NCBI GenBank assembly: GCA_000474255.1
Contig: BATO01000061.1
Span: 1 to 39,681 of the forward strand
Reading direction: 5' to 3'
From: Aquipseudomonas alcaligenes MRY13-0052
GTDB taxonomy: Bacteria; Pseudomonadota; Gammaproteobacteria; Pseudomonadales; Pseudomonadaceae
Length of the DNA: 39,681 bases
Shown here: one piece after another, positions 1 to 9,462 of the stretch
Layout: the number at the start of each line of letters is the position of its first letter
Numbering within the stretch: the first letter of the stretch is position 1
Notes under the pieces: model-generated
The model's input: the letters and a program-made list of their open reading frames with translations, nothing else
What the model was told of the DNA's origin: nothing
The model's database searches: none
Position numbers and translations under genes: made by a program

Positions 1-900
1 GAAGGCACCCAGTTCCTCGCTGGCGGCCCCCAGGGTGGCGGCGGACGAGCGCGTCTGCCGCACCAGTTGGCCGATCTGCTCGGCGAAGTGGTTGAAGGCC
101 CGCGCCAGGGTGCCCAGCTCGTGGCCGGCGGAAGGGTCCAGGCGGCGGGTCAGGTCGCCTTCGCCCCGGGCGATGTTTTCCATGGTCCGCACCGCCTGGT
201 CCAGGGGCCGATGGATGCTGCGTGCCAACAGGATCGCCAGCGCGGCGATCAGCACCAGCAGGATGGCGGCGGAGGCGGCGCTGCGGATCAGGCTCAGGCG
301 CACGGCACCGGCGAATTCCCGCTCCAGCCCGGCGAGCTGCGTTTCCAGGTCGTCGATGTAGAAGCCGGTGCCCAGGACCCAGTCGCTGTCGGGCATCGGC
401 ACCACGTAGGCGAGCTTCGGCGAGGGCTCGCTCTCGCCGGGCCGTGCCCAGCCGTACTCCACGTAGCCGCCACCGGCGGCGCCGGCTTCGACGTATTCGC
501 GCACCAGATGACGGCCTTCGGGGCTGGTGGAGTCCCAGTAGCCCGTGCCTTCACGGGCGGGGTTGTCGGCGCTCATCACCTGCACGCCCTGGCTGTCGTA
601 GGCGAAGAAGTAGCCGTTGCCTCCATCGAAGCGCAGGCTGCGCAGCGCCTCCTTGATGCGCTCGCGGCCCGCTGCCGAGTCGCCATTGGCCAGCGGCGCC
701 ACGGCGCTCAGGGCCAACTCCATGTAGTTGGCCAATTGCTCGCGCTTGGCCGCCAGCAACGACTCACGCAGGTCGTCGCGGCTCAGGTCGCGCAGTTCCC
801 GGGCCTGGGATACGAACAGCCAGGCGCTGATCGTGGCCAGCGCCAGGACCGGCAGCAGGGCCAGGAGGAGGATCTTCTGCCTGATGGATAAGCGATTCAT
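1..900 (-). CDS. methyl-accepting chemotaxis protein, sCache_2 type (C-terminus off the left edge)
   Basis: Inner-membrane chemoreceptor feeding CheA/CheW; only the first 300 residues are in the window and the frame is open to base 1. Visible: a short cytoplasmic start (MNRLSIRQK), a first membrane segment at about residues 10-31, a periplasmic region of about 35-195 with the single-Cache signature FDGGNGYFFAYDSQG near 91-105 and the closing LGTGFYIDD near 176-184, a second membrane segment at about 208-226, then HAMP (RPLDQAVRTMENIARGEGDL, about 231-250) running into the signalling helix. The conserved cytoplasmic hairpin tip is not reached. The start at 898-900 has an AGAGGGA ribosome site about 9 bases upstream. 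sCache_2 receptors often sense small organic acids, but the ligand cannot be read here. The 250 bases upstream (901-1150) hold no convincing gene and no FliA-type promoter that I could find. Confidence 0.9.
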   Translation of the reverse strand, partial: MNRLSIRQKILLLALLPVLALATISAWLFVSQARELRDLSRDDLRESLLAAKREQLANYMELALSAVAPLANGDSAAGRERIKEALRSLRFDGGNGYFFAYDSQGVQVMSADNPAREGTGYWDSTSPEGRHLVREYVEAGAAGGGYVEYGWARPGESEPSPKLAYVVPMPDSDWVLGTGFYIDDLETQLAGLEREFAGAVRLSLIRSAASAAILLVLIAALAILLARSIHRPLDQAVRTMENIARGEGDLTRRLDPSAGHELGTLARAFNHFAEQIGQLVRQTRSSAATLGAASEELGAF

Positions 901-1150
901 CCCGTCATTCCCTCTGTGAGTGTCGACGGGGCCTTCTAGCACGGTGGAATCCTGGACGATGGAGCGCTGCCTGAGCCCGTCATCGTCGCCAGGAAAGGAC
1001 GCAGGCGCTCACGCGAGCAGCAGGTGCACGGCCTGGCCGTGGCCGGGCGCGAGGGCGTGGGCACAGGCTCACGAAGGGTTCGCACCCGTCCTGCCCCCGG
1101 GGCCGGCATGCCCCTACGACGCAATCACCGGCAGGCAGGCGGCTCGCGGG

Positions 1151-1591
1151 TCAGGTCCCCTGGATCGCGCTCCACACCTGCGAAAGCCCCACCAGGTGCA
1201 GCCCGCCCAGCGTCAGGCAGATGGCCGAGCTCCACAGCCAGAAGGCGGCGCTGCGGCCCAGCCCGCGCTTGACCAGCAGCAGCCCGCCGAGCCCCCGCAG
1301 CAGGTACACCGCGGTGACCAGGCACAGCACCGGCCGTGTCAGGGGAAGTGGCAGGCCGAGCCCGGCCAGCAGCGCGTAGAGCGCCCAGAGCCCCAGCACC
1401 GTGGCGATGGCCAGGGTGACCAGCGTGGCCACCGGGCTGCCGGCCTCAGCCAGGCGCGCCATGCGCTCACCGGCGCCGAAGAACCGATACCAGGGCGCGC
1501 CATAGCGGATGCAGCCCAGATGCAACAGCGCGGCGATGGCGCTCAGGGCGCCACCGGCCAGCAGGAAGGGATTAGGGAAAAGGTCGTCCAT
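1151..1591 (-). CDS. small four-helix membrane protein, unknown function
   Basis: A protein of 146 residues made almost entirely of hydrophobic stretches, with about four membrane helices near residues 8-28, 53-76, 80-101 and 112-136. An arginine-rich loop (GAGERMARLAEAG) lies between helices 1 and 2. The start is well supported: ACAGGAG lies 6-10 bases before ATG at 1589-1591. The 69 bases to the end of the amino-acid dehydrogenase gene suggest separate or loosely coupled transcription, although all genes here run the same way. I do not recognise a named family, and no catalytic or transport motif is visible. Confidence 0.8.
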   Translation of the reverse strand: MDDLFPNPFLLAGGALSAIAALLHLGCIRYGAPWYRFFGAGERMARLAEAGSPVATLVTLAIATVLGLWALYALLAGLGLPLPLTRPVLCLVTAVYLLRGLGGLLLVKRGLGRSAAFWLWSSAICLTLGGLHLVGLSQVWSAIQGT

Positions 1592-1660
1592 GGCGAAGCT
1601 CCTGTGTAGAGGCCCGCCATTCTGGGGGCCCCAGGCCCCATGCGCCAGCAGCCGGGCGCA

Positions 1661-2923
1661 CTAGCTCGCGAAGCGCCCGAGCCGGTAAGCCTCCAGCCCC
1701 GCCATGGCCTGCCCCTGGGCCAGTTGGCCGATGTACTCGGCGGTGACGGCGGCCTGGGTCAGTCCGAGGTGCTGGTGGCCGAAGGCGAGCAGGACGCGAC
1801 CCTCGCCCACCCGGTCGATGATCGGCAACGAGTCCGGCAGCGAGGGACGGAAGCCCATCCAGGGGCTGGCGCCTGCGGTGTCCAGCTCGTCGCGGAACAG
1901 CCCCTGGCTGAGGCGATGCAGCTGCCAGGCACGCTCCATGTTGGCGGGGCGCACCAGGCCGGCGAACTCCACGGTGCCGGCCAGGCGCAGGCCGTCGGCC
2001 AGGGGCGTCATGATGAAGCGGCGCTCGAGCGAGGTGACGGCGAAGGGCAGCCGGCCGTGCTCGTGGGGCAGCATCAGGTGATAACCGCGCTCGGTGTCCA
2101 GGGGCACCTGCTTGCCCGTGAGGCTGGCGGTCAGCGGGGCCGAGTGGGCGCCACAGGCCACCAGCACCTGGCGCGCCTGCACACTGCCTGCATCGGTGCT
2201 CAGCGCCACGCCATCCGCGAGAAGATGGCCACCGTGCACCCGCTGGCGCACGAAGCGCACGCCCAGCCCTTCGGCGGCCGCCGCCAGTTCACGAACCACC
2301 CGATGCGGGTCGATGAAGTGCCCGGTGCGAGGGAAGAACAGCCCGCCGCGTATGCGCTCGCTCAACTGGGGCGCCGCCGCGTGCACGGCGGCGCCCTCCC
2401 AGAACTCCAGCGGCACGCCCTGCCCGGCCATGCGCGCCTGCACCTGCTGCAGCGCCCGGCGGGATTCCTCGCGCTCATACACCAGCAACGAACCGTCCGC
2501 CTTGAGCAGCTCGGGGCGCTGGCTGCTGGCCAGCAGCCGTTGCCAGGCCTCCAGGCTGGCCTCATTGAGCCCGCGCAGGCCGGCCACGGTGCGCTGGAAG
2601 GGCGCAGCGCGCAGGTTGAGCAGCAGGCGCAGGAACCAGGGCAGCGCCTGGGGCAGGTACTTCCAGTCGAGGCGCAGCGGGCCCATCGGGTCCATGAGCA
2701 TGGCCGGCAGGCGCGTGAGGATCGACAGGTCGGCGATGGGGAAGACCTGCTCGGTGGCCAGGTGCCCGGCATTGCCGAACGAGGCGCCCTGCCCCGGCTC
2801 CTGCGGATCCAGGACCCGTACGCGCTTGCCCTGCCGCGCCAGTTGCAAGGCGCAGGCGACGCCGATGATGCCGGCGCCGACCACCGCGATATCGATCGCG
2901 TCCGAAGCGGGATGATTGCCCAT
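1661..2923 (-). CDS. FAD-dependent D-amino acid dehydrogenase, probable D-hydroxyproline dehydrogenase
   Basis: Last gene of the hydroxyproline operon, 420 residues. The N-terminal Rossmann signature VVGAGIIG (G16, G18, G21) followed by an acidic strand end (RVLD) marks a DAO/DadA-family flavoprotein; the C-terminal part has the family's FAD-contacting segment GRVLLAFGHQHLGLT. In this pathway the enzyme would oxidise cis-4-hydroxy-D-proline to 1-pyrroline-4-hydroxy-2-carboxylate, passing electrons to the respiratory chain. I place the start at 2921-2923 (MGNHPASDAIDIAVVGAG), not at the longer frame reaching 3121, because the longer version overlaps the dehydrogenase upstream, whose stop is only 4 bases away. 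This tight spacing suggests translational coupling. It appears to be a single-chain type; no small ferredoxin-like or second flavin subunit is encoded nearby. The exact substrate is inferred from neighbours. Confidence 0.88.
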   Translation of the reverse strand: MGNHPASDAIDIAVVGAGIIGVACALQLARQGKRVRVLDPQEPGQGASFGNAGHLATEQVFPIADLSILTRLPAMLMDPMGPLRLDWKYLPQALPWFLRLLLNLRAAPFQRTVAGLRGLNEASLEAWQRLLASSQRPELLKADGSLLVYEREESRRALQQVQARMAGQGVPLEFWEGAAVHAAAPQLSERIRGGLFFPRTGHFIDPHRVVRELAAAAEGLGVRFVRQRVHGGHLLADGVALSTDAGSVQARQVLVACGAHSAPLTASLTGKQVPLDTERGYHLMLPHEHGRLPFAVTSLERRFIMTPLADGLRLAGTVEFAGLVRPANMERAWQLHRLSQGLFRDELDTAGASPWMGFRPSLPDSLPIIDRVGEGRVLLAFGHQHLGLTQAAVTAEYIGQLAQGQAMAGLEAYRLGRFAS

Positions 2924-2927
2924 GGCG

Positions 2928-4505
2928 CTACGCCTCCCGCTGGCCATCGAGCAGGCGGCGCAGCTGCAGCGGGTTGCCCTGCCGGAGCGCCGTGGGCAGC
3001 AGCGCATCCGGGAAGCCCTGGTAGCAGACCGGCCGCAGGAAGCGCTGGATGGCGGCGGTGCCCACCGAGGTGCTGCGGGCATCGGAGGTGGCCGGGAAGG
3101 GGCCGCCGTGAACCATGGCATCGCACACCTCGACGCCGGTGGGCCAGCCGTTGACCAGCACGCGGCCGGCCTTCAACTCCAGGGTCGGCAGCAGGTCCCG
3201 GGCGGCGTCGTGGTCCGCTTCGTCCAGGTGCAGGGTGGCGGTGAGCTGGCCTTCGAGGTGCTCGGCGATGGCGCGCACTTGCCCCGCATCCCGGCACTGC
3301 ACGATGAGCCCGGCGGCACCGAAGATTTCCGCCTGCAGCGCCGGGTCGGCGAGGAAGGCGTCGGCCTCGGTGACGAACAGCTGCGCCTGGCAGCGGTTGG
3401 GTCCATCACCCGGCTGCCCGCTGGCCACCCGGCGCACCTTGGCGTGCCGGGCCAAGGCGCCGACGCTGGAGGCGAAGGCATCGAAAATGCCCGGCGTCAG
3501 CATGGTCTGCGCCGGGCTCTTCTCCAGTTGCCCGGTGGCGGCGGCGATAAAGGCATCCAGCGCCTCGCCCCGCTGGGCGATGAGCAGGCCCGGATTGGTG
3601 CAGAACTGCCCGGCGCCCTGGGTCAGCGAGGCGACGAAGCCTTCGGCCAACGCCTCGCTCCGGGCGTGCAGGGCAGCAGGGAACAGGAACACCGGGTTGA
3701 TCGCGCTCATTTCCGCATACACCGGGATCGGCTCCGGCCGCGCCTGGGCCGCCTGGCACAGGGCCAGGCCACCGCTGCGCGAGCCGGTGAAGCCGACGGC
3801 CTTGATGCGCGGGTCGCTGATCAGGGCGATGCCCACCTCGTGGCCGGCACCGTACAGCAGCGAGAACACGCCCTCGGGCATCGCGCAGCGCTCCACTGCT
3901 CGGGCCACCGCCCGCCCCACCCACTCGCTGGTGCCCGGGTGGGCGCCGTGGGCCTTGACCACCACCGAGCAGCCGGCCGCCAGCGCCGAGGCGGTATCAC
4001 CACCGGCCACGGAGAAGGCCAGGGGGAAGTTGCTGGCGCCGAACACCGCCACCGGCCCCAGGGCCACCTGGCGCTGGCGCAGGTCCGGGCGTGGCAGGGG
4101 CTGGCGTTGCGGCTGGGCGCTGTCGACCCGCACGTCCAGCCATTCACCGGCGCGCAGGGTGTGGGCGAAGGTGCGCAGCTGCTGGCAGGTGCGGCCACGC
4201 TCGCCCTGGATGCGTGCCAGGGGCAGGCCGGTTTCAGCCACCGCGCGCTCGATCAGCGCATCCTCCAGGGCCTCGATCTCTTCGGCGATGGTGTCGAGAA
4301 ACGCCGCGCGCGCCGCTGGCGAGGTTTCCCGGTAGGCGGTGAAGGCTTCCCAGGCCAATGTGCAGGCCTGTTCCACCTGTGCCGGGCTGCCGCCCGGGTA
4401 GGCGGGTTCCAGCACGGCACCGGTGGCGGGGTCGATGGCACGGATGGCCGCGCCGCGTCCGGCCACGGCCTGGCGGCCGATCAGCATGTTGCCTGTGAGT
4501 GTCAT
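2928..4505 (-). CDS. 2-oxoglutarate semialdehyde (2,5-dioxopentanoate) dehydrogenase
   Basis: Aldehyde dehydrogenase superfamily, 525 residues, oxidising 2-oxoglutarate semialdehyde to 2-oxoglutarate with NAD(P)+, the last step of hydroxyproline breakdown. Catalytic residues are in place: N159 in [10 protein letters not shown]184 in [13 protein letters not shown], the FTGSRSGG loop near 239-246, general base E265 in YAEMSAINP and nucleophile C302 in [10 protein letters not shown]. Length and motifs match the longer bacterial semialdehyde dehydrogenases of sugar-acid and hydroxyproline pathways rather than betaine or succinate semialdehyde enzymes. The start is set at ATG 4503-4505 ([10 protein letters not shown]); the frame extends to 4601 but the extra residues are not family-like. 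It lies 56 bases after the deaminase gene and 4 bases before the FAD dehydrogenase gene in the same operon. Confidence 0.93.
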   Translation of the reverse strand: MTLTGNMLIGRQAVAGRGAAIRAIDPATGAVLEPAYPGGSPAQVEQACTLAWEAFTAYRETSPAARAAFLDTIAEEIEALEDALIERAVAETGLPLARIQGERGRTCQQLRTFAHTLRAGEWLDVRVDSAQPQRQPLPRPDLRQRQVALGPVAVFGASNFPLAFSVAGGDTASALAAGCSVVVKAHGAHPGTSEWVGRAVARAVERCAMPEGVFSLLYGAGHEVGIALISDPRIKAVGFTGSRSGGLALCQAAQARPEPIPVYAEMSAINPVFLFPAALHARSEALAEGFVASLTQGAGQFCTNPGLLIAQRGEALDAFIAAATGQLEKSPAQTMLTPGIFDAFASSVGALARHAKVRRVASGQPGDGPNRCQAQLFVTEADAFLADPALQAEIFGAAGLIVQCRDAGQVRAIAEHLEGQLTATLHLDEADHDAARDLLPTLELKAGRVLVNGWPTGVEVCDAMVHGGPFPATSDARSTSVGTAAIQRFLRPVCYQGFPDALLPTALRQGNPLQLRRLLDGQREA

Positions 4506-4561
4506 GGTGCTTCCTGTTGTGCGGGGCGCCGCTACGCAGGGGCTGCGCAGCGGCACCTGGG

Positions 4562-5509
4562 TCAGATGAGGTTCTGTTCCACCGACCAGCTGGCATACCA
4601 CTGGCGGAACAGCGCGTACTGCTGCTCGGCGTAGCGACGCTGGGCATCGCTGAGGGCATCGCTTTCGTTGAAGTGCAGGCTGTATTCGCGGTCGCCGTTG
4701 AGCAACATCAGGTACTTGTAGAACAGCACCAGGTCGCAGCCCTCGTCGAAGGACGAGAGCACATCCAGTGCCTCGCTCAACTCCAGGGCCAGGCGCCGCG
4801 CGCGGGTGTCGCCCGCAGCGGCCTGGCGGCTCAGGGCCACCAGTTGCAGCACTTCGCGGGGCAGCACGTTGCCGATGCCGGTGATGGTGCCGGCGGCATT
4901 GCAGTGGACGTAGCCGTGGAACACCTGGGTGTCGACGCCCGCGACGAGGATGACCTCGTCGTCGCGGGAGGTGATGTGTTCGGCGGCGTAGCGCATGGCC
5001 TCGGCGCCACCGAACTCCTTGAAGCCGATCAGATTGGAGAACTGGCTGCGCAGGTCGAAGAACAGCTCAGCGCGGGTGGAGAAGCTGTAGTAGGGGCTGT
5101 TGTAGATCACCGAGGGCAGCTGCGGCGCGGCGCCGAGCACGGCGGCGAAGTGCGCCTTCTGTGCGGCGGGCGAAGCGGCGCGGGACAGCAGGCGCGGGAT
5201 CACCATCAGGCCCTGGGCGCCCACCTTGGCGGCGTGCGCGGCGTGGGCGACCGCCTCGCGGGTGTTCACCGCGCCGGTGCCGACCACCGTGGGCACGCCG
5301 GCCTGCACCAGGCGCGCCACGCCCTCCTGGCGCTGGGCCTCGCTGAGCAGCGGCCAGTCACCCATGGAGCCGCAGTACACCACCCCGCTCATGCCCAGCT
5401 CGACCAGCTCACGGCCCTTGGCGACCAGGGCGTCGAAGTCCGGCTGGCGGGCGGCGGTGCAGGGTGTCATCAGGGCGGGGATGCAACCGGTGAAGATGTC
5501 GTGATTCAT
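4562..5509 (-). CDS. 1-pyrroline-4-hydroxy-2-carboxylate deaminase (DapA/NAL family)
   Basis: A class I aldolase-fold protein of 315 residues, expected to open and deaminate 1-pyrroline-4-hydroxy-2-carboxylate to 2-oxoglutarate semialdehyde and ammonia. The family's Schiff-base lysine is K164 in IGFKEFGG and the partner tyrosine is Y136 in [10 protein letters not shown]. The substrate-carboxylate loop that reads GTTGE in true DapA reads GSMGDWPLL here (about 47-55), as in hydroxyproline-pathway members. The long frame to 6220 is an artefact of open reading through the epimerase gene; ATG 5507-5509 is preceded by AAGGAG at about 8 bases. A lysine-biosynthetic DapA is the alternative, but the altered loop and the operon argue against it. 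Confidence 0.92.
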   Translation of the reverse strand: MNHDIFTGCIPALMTPCTAARQPDFDALVAKGRELVELGMSGVVYCGSMGDWPLLSEAQRQEGVARLVQAGVPTVVGTGAVNTREAVAHAAHAAKVGAQGLMVIPRLLSRAASPAAQKAHFAAVLGAAPQLPSVIYNSPYYSFSTRAELFFDLRSQFSNLIGFKEFGGAEAMRYAAEHITSRDDEVILVAGVDTQVFHGYVHCNAAGTITGIGNVLPREVLQLVALSRQAAAGDTRARRLALELSEALDVLSSFDEGCDLVLFYKYLMLLNGDREYSLHFNESDALSDAQRRYAEQQYALFRQWYASWSVEQNLI

Positions 5510-5553
5510 GGTTCTGCTCCTTGGTGCAGGGAAATGGAGAGGCATGCGCGGGT

Positions 5554-6480
5554 TCAGATGCCCCACGCGAAGGGGTCCTGTTCGTCGATGAGCAGGACGC
5601 AGTCGGCGGTGATATGGGCGCGCCCGGTGATGAAGGGGCGGATGCGCTCGCCCTCCCACTCGTAGCGGCCCTCGAAGCGGCTGCCGGTGATGCCGGCCTG
5701 GACCCAGGTCTCGCCCGGGGCGAGCTTGCCGTCGGCCGCCAGGCACGCCAGCTTGGCGCTGGTGCCGGTGCCGCAGGGGGAGCGGTCGTAGGCCTTGCCC
5801 GGGCACATGACGAAGTTGCGGCTGTCGCCGTGTTCGTCCTCGGCGAACAGCTCGACATGGTCGATCAGCGCGCCGCCTTCGCCCTGGATGCCTTGCGCCT
5901 CCAGGGCCCTGAGCATCGCCCAGGTGAAGGCGGTGAGGGCTTCGACGTTGTCCAGCTGCAGGCGCTGGCCGTGCTCGGCCACGAGGAAGAACCAGTTGCC
6001 GCCCCAGGCGATATCGCCCAGGAAGGTGCCGTGGCCGGGCACCTCCACCGGCACCTGGGTGCGGTAGCGGTAGGACGGCACATTGCCGATGGTCACGCGG
6101 CCATCCTCGTGGAGGGTGGCGCTGACGGTGCCCACCGGGGTGTCGATGCGGTGCTCGCCCGGGTCGATCAGCCCCTGGTGGTGCAGGGAGACCACCAGGC
6201 CGATGGTGCCGTGCCCGCACATGCCGAGGTAGCCGGCGTTGTTGAAGAAGATCACCCCGCAGGTGGCGCCGGGCGACAGCGGCGGGCAGTGCAGCGCCCC
6301 CACCAGCACATCGTTGCCGCGCGGCTCCAGCAGGCAGGCGCGGCGCCAGTGGTCGTGGTGCTCGCGCAGGCTGTCGCGCTGCTCGGCCAGGGTGCGGCCG
6401 GCGGGTTCGGGGAAGCCTTGCATCACCAGGCGCGTGGGTTCGCCGCCGGTGTGGGAGTCGATCACATGTATGCGCTTCAT
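5554..6480 (-). CDS. 4-hydroxyproline 2-epimerase (proline racemase family)
   Basis: Cofactor-independent epimerase that interconverts trans-4-hydroxy-L-proline and cis-4-hydroxy-D-proline, the entry step of the pathway. With the start at 6478-6480 ([17 protein letters not shown], 308 residues) both catalytic cysteines fall at the positions known for this enzyme: C88 in GMCGHGTIG and C236 in [14 protein letters not shown]. Cys at both positions separates it from trans-3-hydroxy-L-proline dehydratase, a sister family with Thr at the second position. An ATG 12 bases further upstream (MEPPMKR) is possible, but the shorter form matches the family N-terminus. It lies 40 bases after the reductase gene and 44 bases before the deaminase gene. 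True proline racemase is unlikely given the pathway neighbours. Confidence 0.94.
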   Translation of the reverse strand: MKRIHVIDSHTGGEPTRLVMQGFPEPAGRTLAEQRDSLREHHDHWRRACLLEPRGNDVLVGALHCPPLSPGATCGVIFFNNAGYLGMCGHGTIGLVVSLHHQGLIDPGEHRIDTPVGTVSATLHEDGRVTIGNVPSYRYRTQVPVEVPGHGTFLGDIAWGGNWFFLVAEHGQRLQLDNVEALTAFTWAMLRALEAQGIQGEGGALIDHVELFAEDEHGDSRNFVMCPGKAYDRSPCGTGTSAKLACLAADGKLAPGETWVQAGITGSRFEGRYEWEGERIRPFITGRAHITADCVLLIDEQDPFAWGI

Positions 6481-6520
6481 GGGCGGTTCCATTCAGGGAG
6501 ACAGGTGGGTGGCCGGGGCG

Positions 6521-7534
6521 CTAGGCCGCCAGCCGCTCGATATCGTCCAGCAGGGTTTTCGCCACCCAGACGCCGTCACGCGCGCTGCGCTGGCGGGCAT
6601 CGAAGCGGCGTTGCGAAGGCAGGCGTGCGCCCTGCCCGGTGATGGCGGCGAACAACTGCTCGGCGCGGCGTTGCCCCTCCTCCAGGGCGCCGCCGAGGAA
6701 GCGCGCCGGGTCGAAGGCCAGCAGCAGTTCGCCATGGCAGGGCGTGGCCCCGGCGCCGGCATCGAAGGCCAGCGATTCGGCGCTGGTGAGGTCGCCGATC
6801 AGCGCGCCGGCCATCAGCTCGATCATCGCCGCCAGGGCCGAGCCCTTGTGGCCGCCGAAGGTCTGCATGGCGCCTTCCAGCACGGCGCGGCCGTCGGTGC
6901 TGGGCCGCCCTTCGGCATCCAGGCCCCAGCCCAGGGGAATGGGCTTGCCCTGGCGGGCGTGCAGCTCGATGTCGCCCCGGGCGATGGCGCTGGTGGCGAA
7001 GTCGAAGACGAAGGGTTCGCGCCCCGCGCGCGGCCAGGCGAAGGCCAGCGGGTTGGTGCCGAACACGCCCTGGCTGCCGCCCTCCGGCGCCACCCAGGCG
7101 TGGCTGGGGGTCATGGCCAGGCCCACCAGCCCTTCAGCGGCGATGGCCTCCACCTCCGGCCAGAGCGCGGAGAAGTGGAAGCAGTTGCGGATCACCAGGG
7201 CGGCGACGCCCAGCTCGCGGGCCTGCTCCACCAGCAGCGGCAGCCCGGTCTGCAGGGCCAGCAGCGAGTAGCCGCGGTGGGCATCGACGCTGACGATGGC
7301 CGGTGCCGGCCGGCTCAGGGTCGGCCGGGCGTTGGGGTCGACCTTGCCGGAGCGCAGCGAGTGCACGCACACCAGCACGCGGTAGAGGCCATGGGAGTGG
7401 CACTCGTCGCGCTGCCCCTGGGTGATGGTGTCGGCGATGGCCCGGGCGTGATCCTCGCCCATGCCGTTGCCGATCAGCGTGCGCAGGGCCAGGTCATGGA
7501 CCTGCTCGAGGCTGAGGTTGATGAGCTCGCTCAT
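6521..7534 (-). CDS. 1-piperideine/1-pyrroline-2-carboxylate reductase (Ldh family)
   Basis: Member of the malate/L-lactate dehydrogenase (Ldh_2) family, 337 residues. The family includes DpkA-type reductases that use NADPH to reduce cyclic imino acids (1-piperideine-2-carboxylate to pipecolate, 1-pyrroline-2-carboxylate to L-proline). The family signature HSHG is at 46-49 followed by YR, and the later segments FGTNPLAFAWP (about 158-168), DFATSAIARGD and the glycine-rich GGHKGSALA fit the fold. It is the second gene of the operon, 23 bases after the permease. A role is not obvious in the pure trans-4-hydroxyproline route; it would make sense if the operon also handles 3-hydroxyproline, D-proline or a side product of the FAD dehydrogenase. 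Malate dehydrogenase activity is the less likely alternative. Confidence 0.85.
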   Translation of the reverse strand: MSELINLSLEQVHDLALRTLIGNGMGEDHARAIADTITQGQRDECHSHGLYRVLVCVHSLRSGKVDPNARPTLSRPAPAIVSVDAHRGYSLLALQTGLPLLVEQARELGVAALVIRNCFHFSALWPEVEAIAAEGLVGLAMTPSHAWVAPEGGSQGVFGTNPLAFAWPRAGREPFVFDFATSAIARGDIELHARQGKPIPLGWGLDAEGRPSTDGRAVLEGAMQTFGGHKGSALAAMIELMAGALIGDLTSAESLAFDAGAGATPCHGELLLAFDPARFLGGALEEGQRRAEQLFAAITGQGARLPSQRRFDARQRSARDGVWVAKTLLDDIERLAA

Positions 7535-7557
7535 ATCCGTACTCCTTCTTGCGGCTA

Positions 7558-9186
7558 TCAGGACAGGGCCTGGCTGGGGGCCGCGGCCGGTCGCAGGCCC
7601 TGCTCGGTGTCGGCGGCCTCCTCGCTTTCATCCTCGCCACTGAGGATGATCAGCTCGGCCGGCACGCCCGTGGCCGCGCCCCAGTAGTAGATCGCGGTGG
7701 CGCAGGCCGCCACGGCGAGGGTGTCGAAGGGGTGGGCCAGCAGGCCCAGGCCGCCGAAGCTGCCGAGCCAGGAGAGCAGCAGGGTCACGGCGTAGAAGCC
7801 GATCAGCCAGGCGGACGAGCGCACCTGCTGGGCCAGGCTCAGGTGCTCGGTGGGCACGAAGCGGCGGCACAGCAGGTAGATGACGAACATCAGGATCTGC
7901 AGGCTGAGCAGCCAGGACACGGTGTTCCAGCCCGACCAGTAGACGATCAGCGCGGCGATGACGAAGGACAGCGGCCCCATCACCGCCATGCCCCGGACGC
8001 GGAACGGCCGCGGCATGCCGGGGGCGTTGCGCCGCAGCGCGGCGACGGTGACCGGGGCCACGGCGTAGCTGAGGATCAGCGCCGCAGAGACGACATTGAT
8101 CAGCGCCTCCCAGGAGGGGAACGGCAGGGTCCAGAACACCGACAGGCCGAAGGTCAGCCACAGCGCCGGGCGCGGGATGCCGGACTTTTCATCGATGCGG
8201 GTGAAGAGGCGGAAGAAGGTGCCGGTCTGCGCCCAGCCGTAGATCACCCGTGGCGTGGCGTTCATGTAGATGTTGCCGCAGCCGCTGGGCGAGACCACTG
8301 CGTCGGCCACCACCAGGTAGGCCAGCCAGCCCACGCCGAGCACCAGGGCGATGTCGCGGTACGGCAGTGCGAACTCCTTGGACATCCCGGCCCAGCCGTT
8401 GGCCAGCAGCTCGGTCGGCACCGCGCCGAGGAAGGCCACCTGCAGCAGCACGTAGATGGCGGTGGAGAGCAGCACCGAGAGGATCAGCGCGAAGGGGATG
8501 GTGCGCTGCGGGTTCTTCACCTCGCTGGCCACCGAGATGATCGGCGTCAGCCCCAGGTACGCGAAGATGATGCCTCCCGCCGACACCGCCATCTCGATGC
8601 CCGAGAGGCCGAACGGCGCGAAGCCCTGGGCCTGGAAGTTCTCCGGATTGAAGAAGGCGAAGAGCACGCCGATGACCAGCAGCGGCACGATGAACTTGAA
8701 CACGCTGACCAGGTTGTTGGCCCGGGCGAAGGTCTTCACGCTGCGGTAGTTGAGCCAGAAGAACAGGCACAGCAGGCCGAACTGCACCAGCCAGCCGCTG
8801 AGTGTCGGGTTGCTCGAACCGGCCTCGGTCAGCCCCGGGAACCAGGCCGCGGCGTACTGGCGGGAAGCGACCACCTCGATGGCCACCAGGCTGGAGAAGG
8901 CGATCAGGGTGATGAAGCCCATCAGGTAGCCCAGCAGCGGGCCGTGGGAGAACACCGGGTAGCGCACCACGCCACCGGCACGGGGCAGCGCCGCGCCCAG
9001 TTCGCAGTAGATGATGCCGAGCAGCAGCACGGCGAAGCCGCCGATGAACCAGGAGATGATCCCCGCCGGGCCGGCGATGGCGGAGACGTGGCTGGCGGCG
9101 AACAGCCAGCCGGAGCCGAAGATGGCCCCCAGGCCGATGAAGGTGAGGTCCGTCAGGGACAGCTGTTTCTTGAACTTTCCAGACAT
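7558..9186 (-). CDS. APC-superfamily amino acid permease, probable hydroxyproline uptake
   Basis: Integral inner-membrane transporter of 542 residues with about 12-14 hydrophobic helices. The N-terminal consensus of the APC superfamily is clear: LTFIGLGAIFGSGWLFAA in the first helix (the GxIxGxGxF-type substrate loop) and a second helix with GIISWFIGGF. A proline- and glutamate-rich cytoplasmic tail follows the last helix. As first gene of the operon, with ATG 9184-9186 preceded by AAGAAGG, it is the best candidate for bringing in hydroxyproline; the substrate is inferred from context only. It diverges from the PAS-AraC gene across 276 bases. Confidence 0.88.
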   Translation of the reverse strand: MSGKFKKQLSLTDLTFIGLGAIFGSGWLFAASHVSAIAGPAGIISWFIGGFAVLLLGIIYCELGAALPRAGGVVRYPVFSHGPLLGYLMGFITLIAFSSLVAIEVVASRQYAAAWFPGLTEAGSSNPTLSGWLVQFGLLCLFFWLNYRSVKTFARANNLVSVFKFIVPLLVIGVLFAFFNPENFQAQGFAPFGLSGIEMAVSAGGIIFAYLGLTPIISVASEVKNPQRTIPFALILSVLLSTAIYVLLQVAFLGAVPTELLANGWAGMSKEFALPYRDIALVLGVGWLAYLVVADAVVSPSGCGNIYMNATPRVIYGWAQTGTFFRLFTRIDEKSGIPRPALWLTFGLSVFWTLPFPSWEALINVVSAALILSYAVAPVTVAALRRNAPGMPRPFRVRGMAVMGPLSFVIAALIVYWSGWNTVSWLLSLQILMFVIYLLCRRFVPTEHLSLAQQVRSSAWLIGFYAVTLLLSWLGSFGGLGLLAHPFDTLAVAACATAIYYWGAATGVPAELIILSGEDESEEAADTEQGLRPAAAPSQALS

Positions 9187-9462
9187 GGCGTAGCCTTCTT
9201 GTGCGTTATTGGATGGGCTGGAAGATCACGCTGCGGTACCGCTGCGAAAGACGATCCGGGCACTCCCGGCCCTTCGTCCACCGGCGCCATGCCGCATGCG
9301 ATAGCAATAGAGTGGACTGGCCAGGTGGTGCGGGGCTTGATGCTTTTCCCCAGCTCCGATGACGAAATCAGCACAATGGAGCGGGATGGCACGAGGCAGC
9401 TCGACAGCCACTCCGGGCTGCGGCACTCTCCTGCCGGTCAGGCTTCGAACGAGGTGAAAGGC
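9187..9462. promoter_or_regulatory. divergent intergenic region between hydroxyproline operon and its AraC gene
   Basis: This gap of 276 bases must hold the operon promoter (minus strand) and the regulator promoter (plus strand). I found no strong sigma-70 pair, no sigma-54 site and no ANR box. Two small dyads may mark regulator contacts: GCGGTACCGC at 9233-9242 and CATG-CCG-CATG around 9288-9298. The AraC-type protein encoded next to it is the natural candidate to bind here. In-frame ATGs at 9340 and 9376 mean the 3' part could be coding if the regulator starts earlier. Confidence 0.45.

Noticed and set aside
67-891. Plus-strand frame of 274 codons over the first chemoreceptor
   Set aside because: Shadow of the minus-strand receptor, whose Cache and HAMP motifs are clear.
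5554-6480. trans-3-hydroxy-L-proline dehydratase as the identity of the racemase-family protein
   Set aside because: That family has Thr at the second catalytic position; here C236 is present along with C88, as in the 4-hydroxyproline epimerase.
9386-9401. TGGCACG near the AraC gene as a sigma-54 promoter
   Set aside because: The -12 half (TTGC) is absent at the right spacing.
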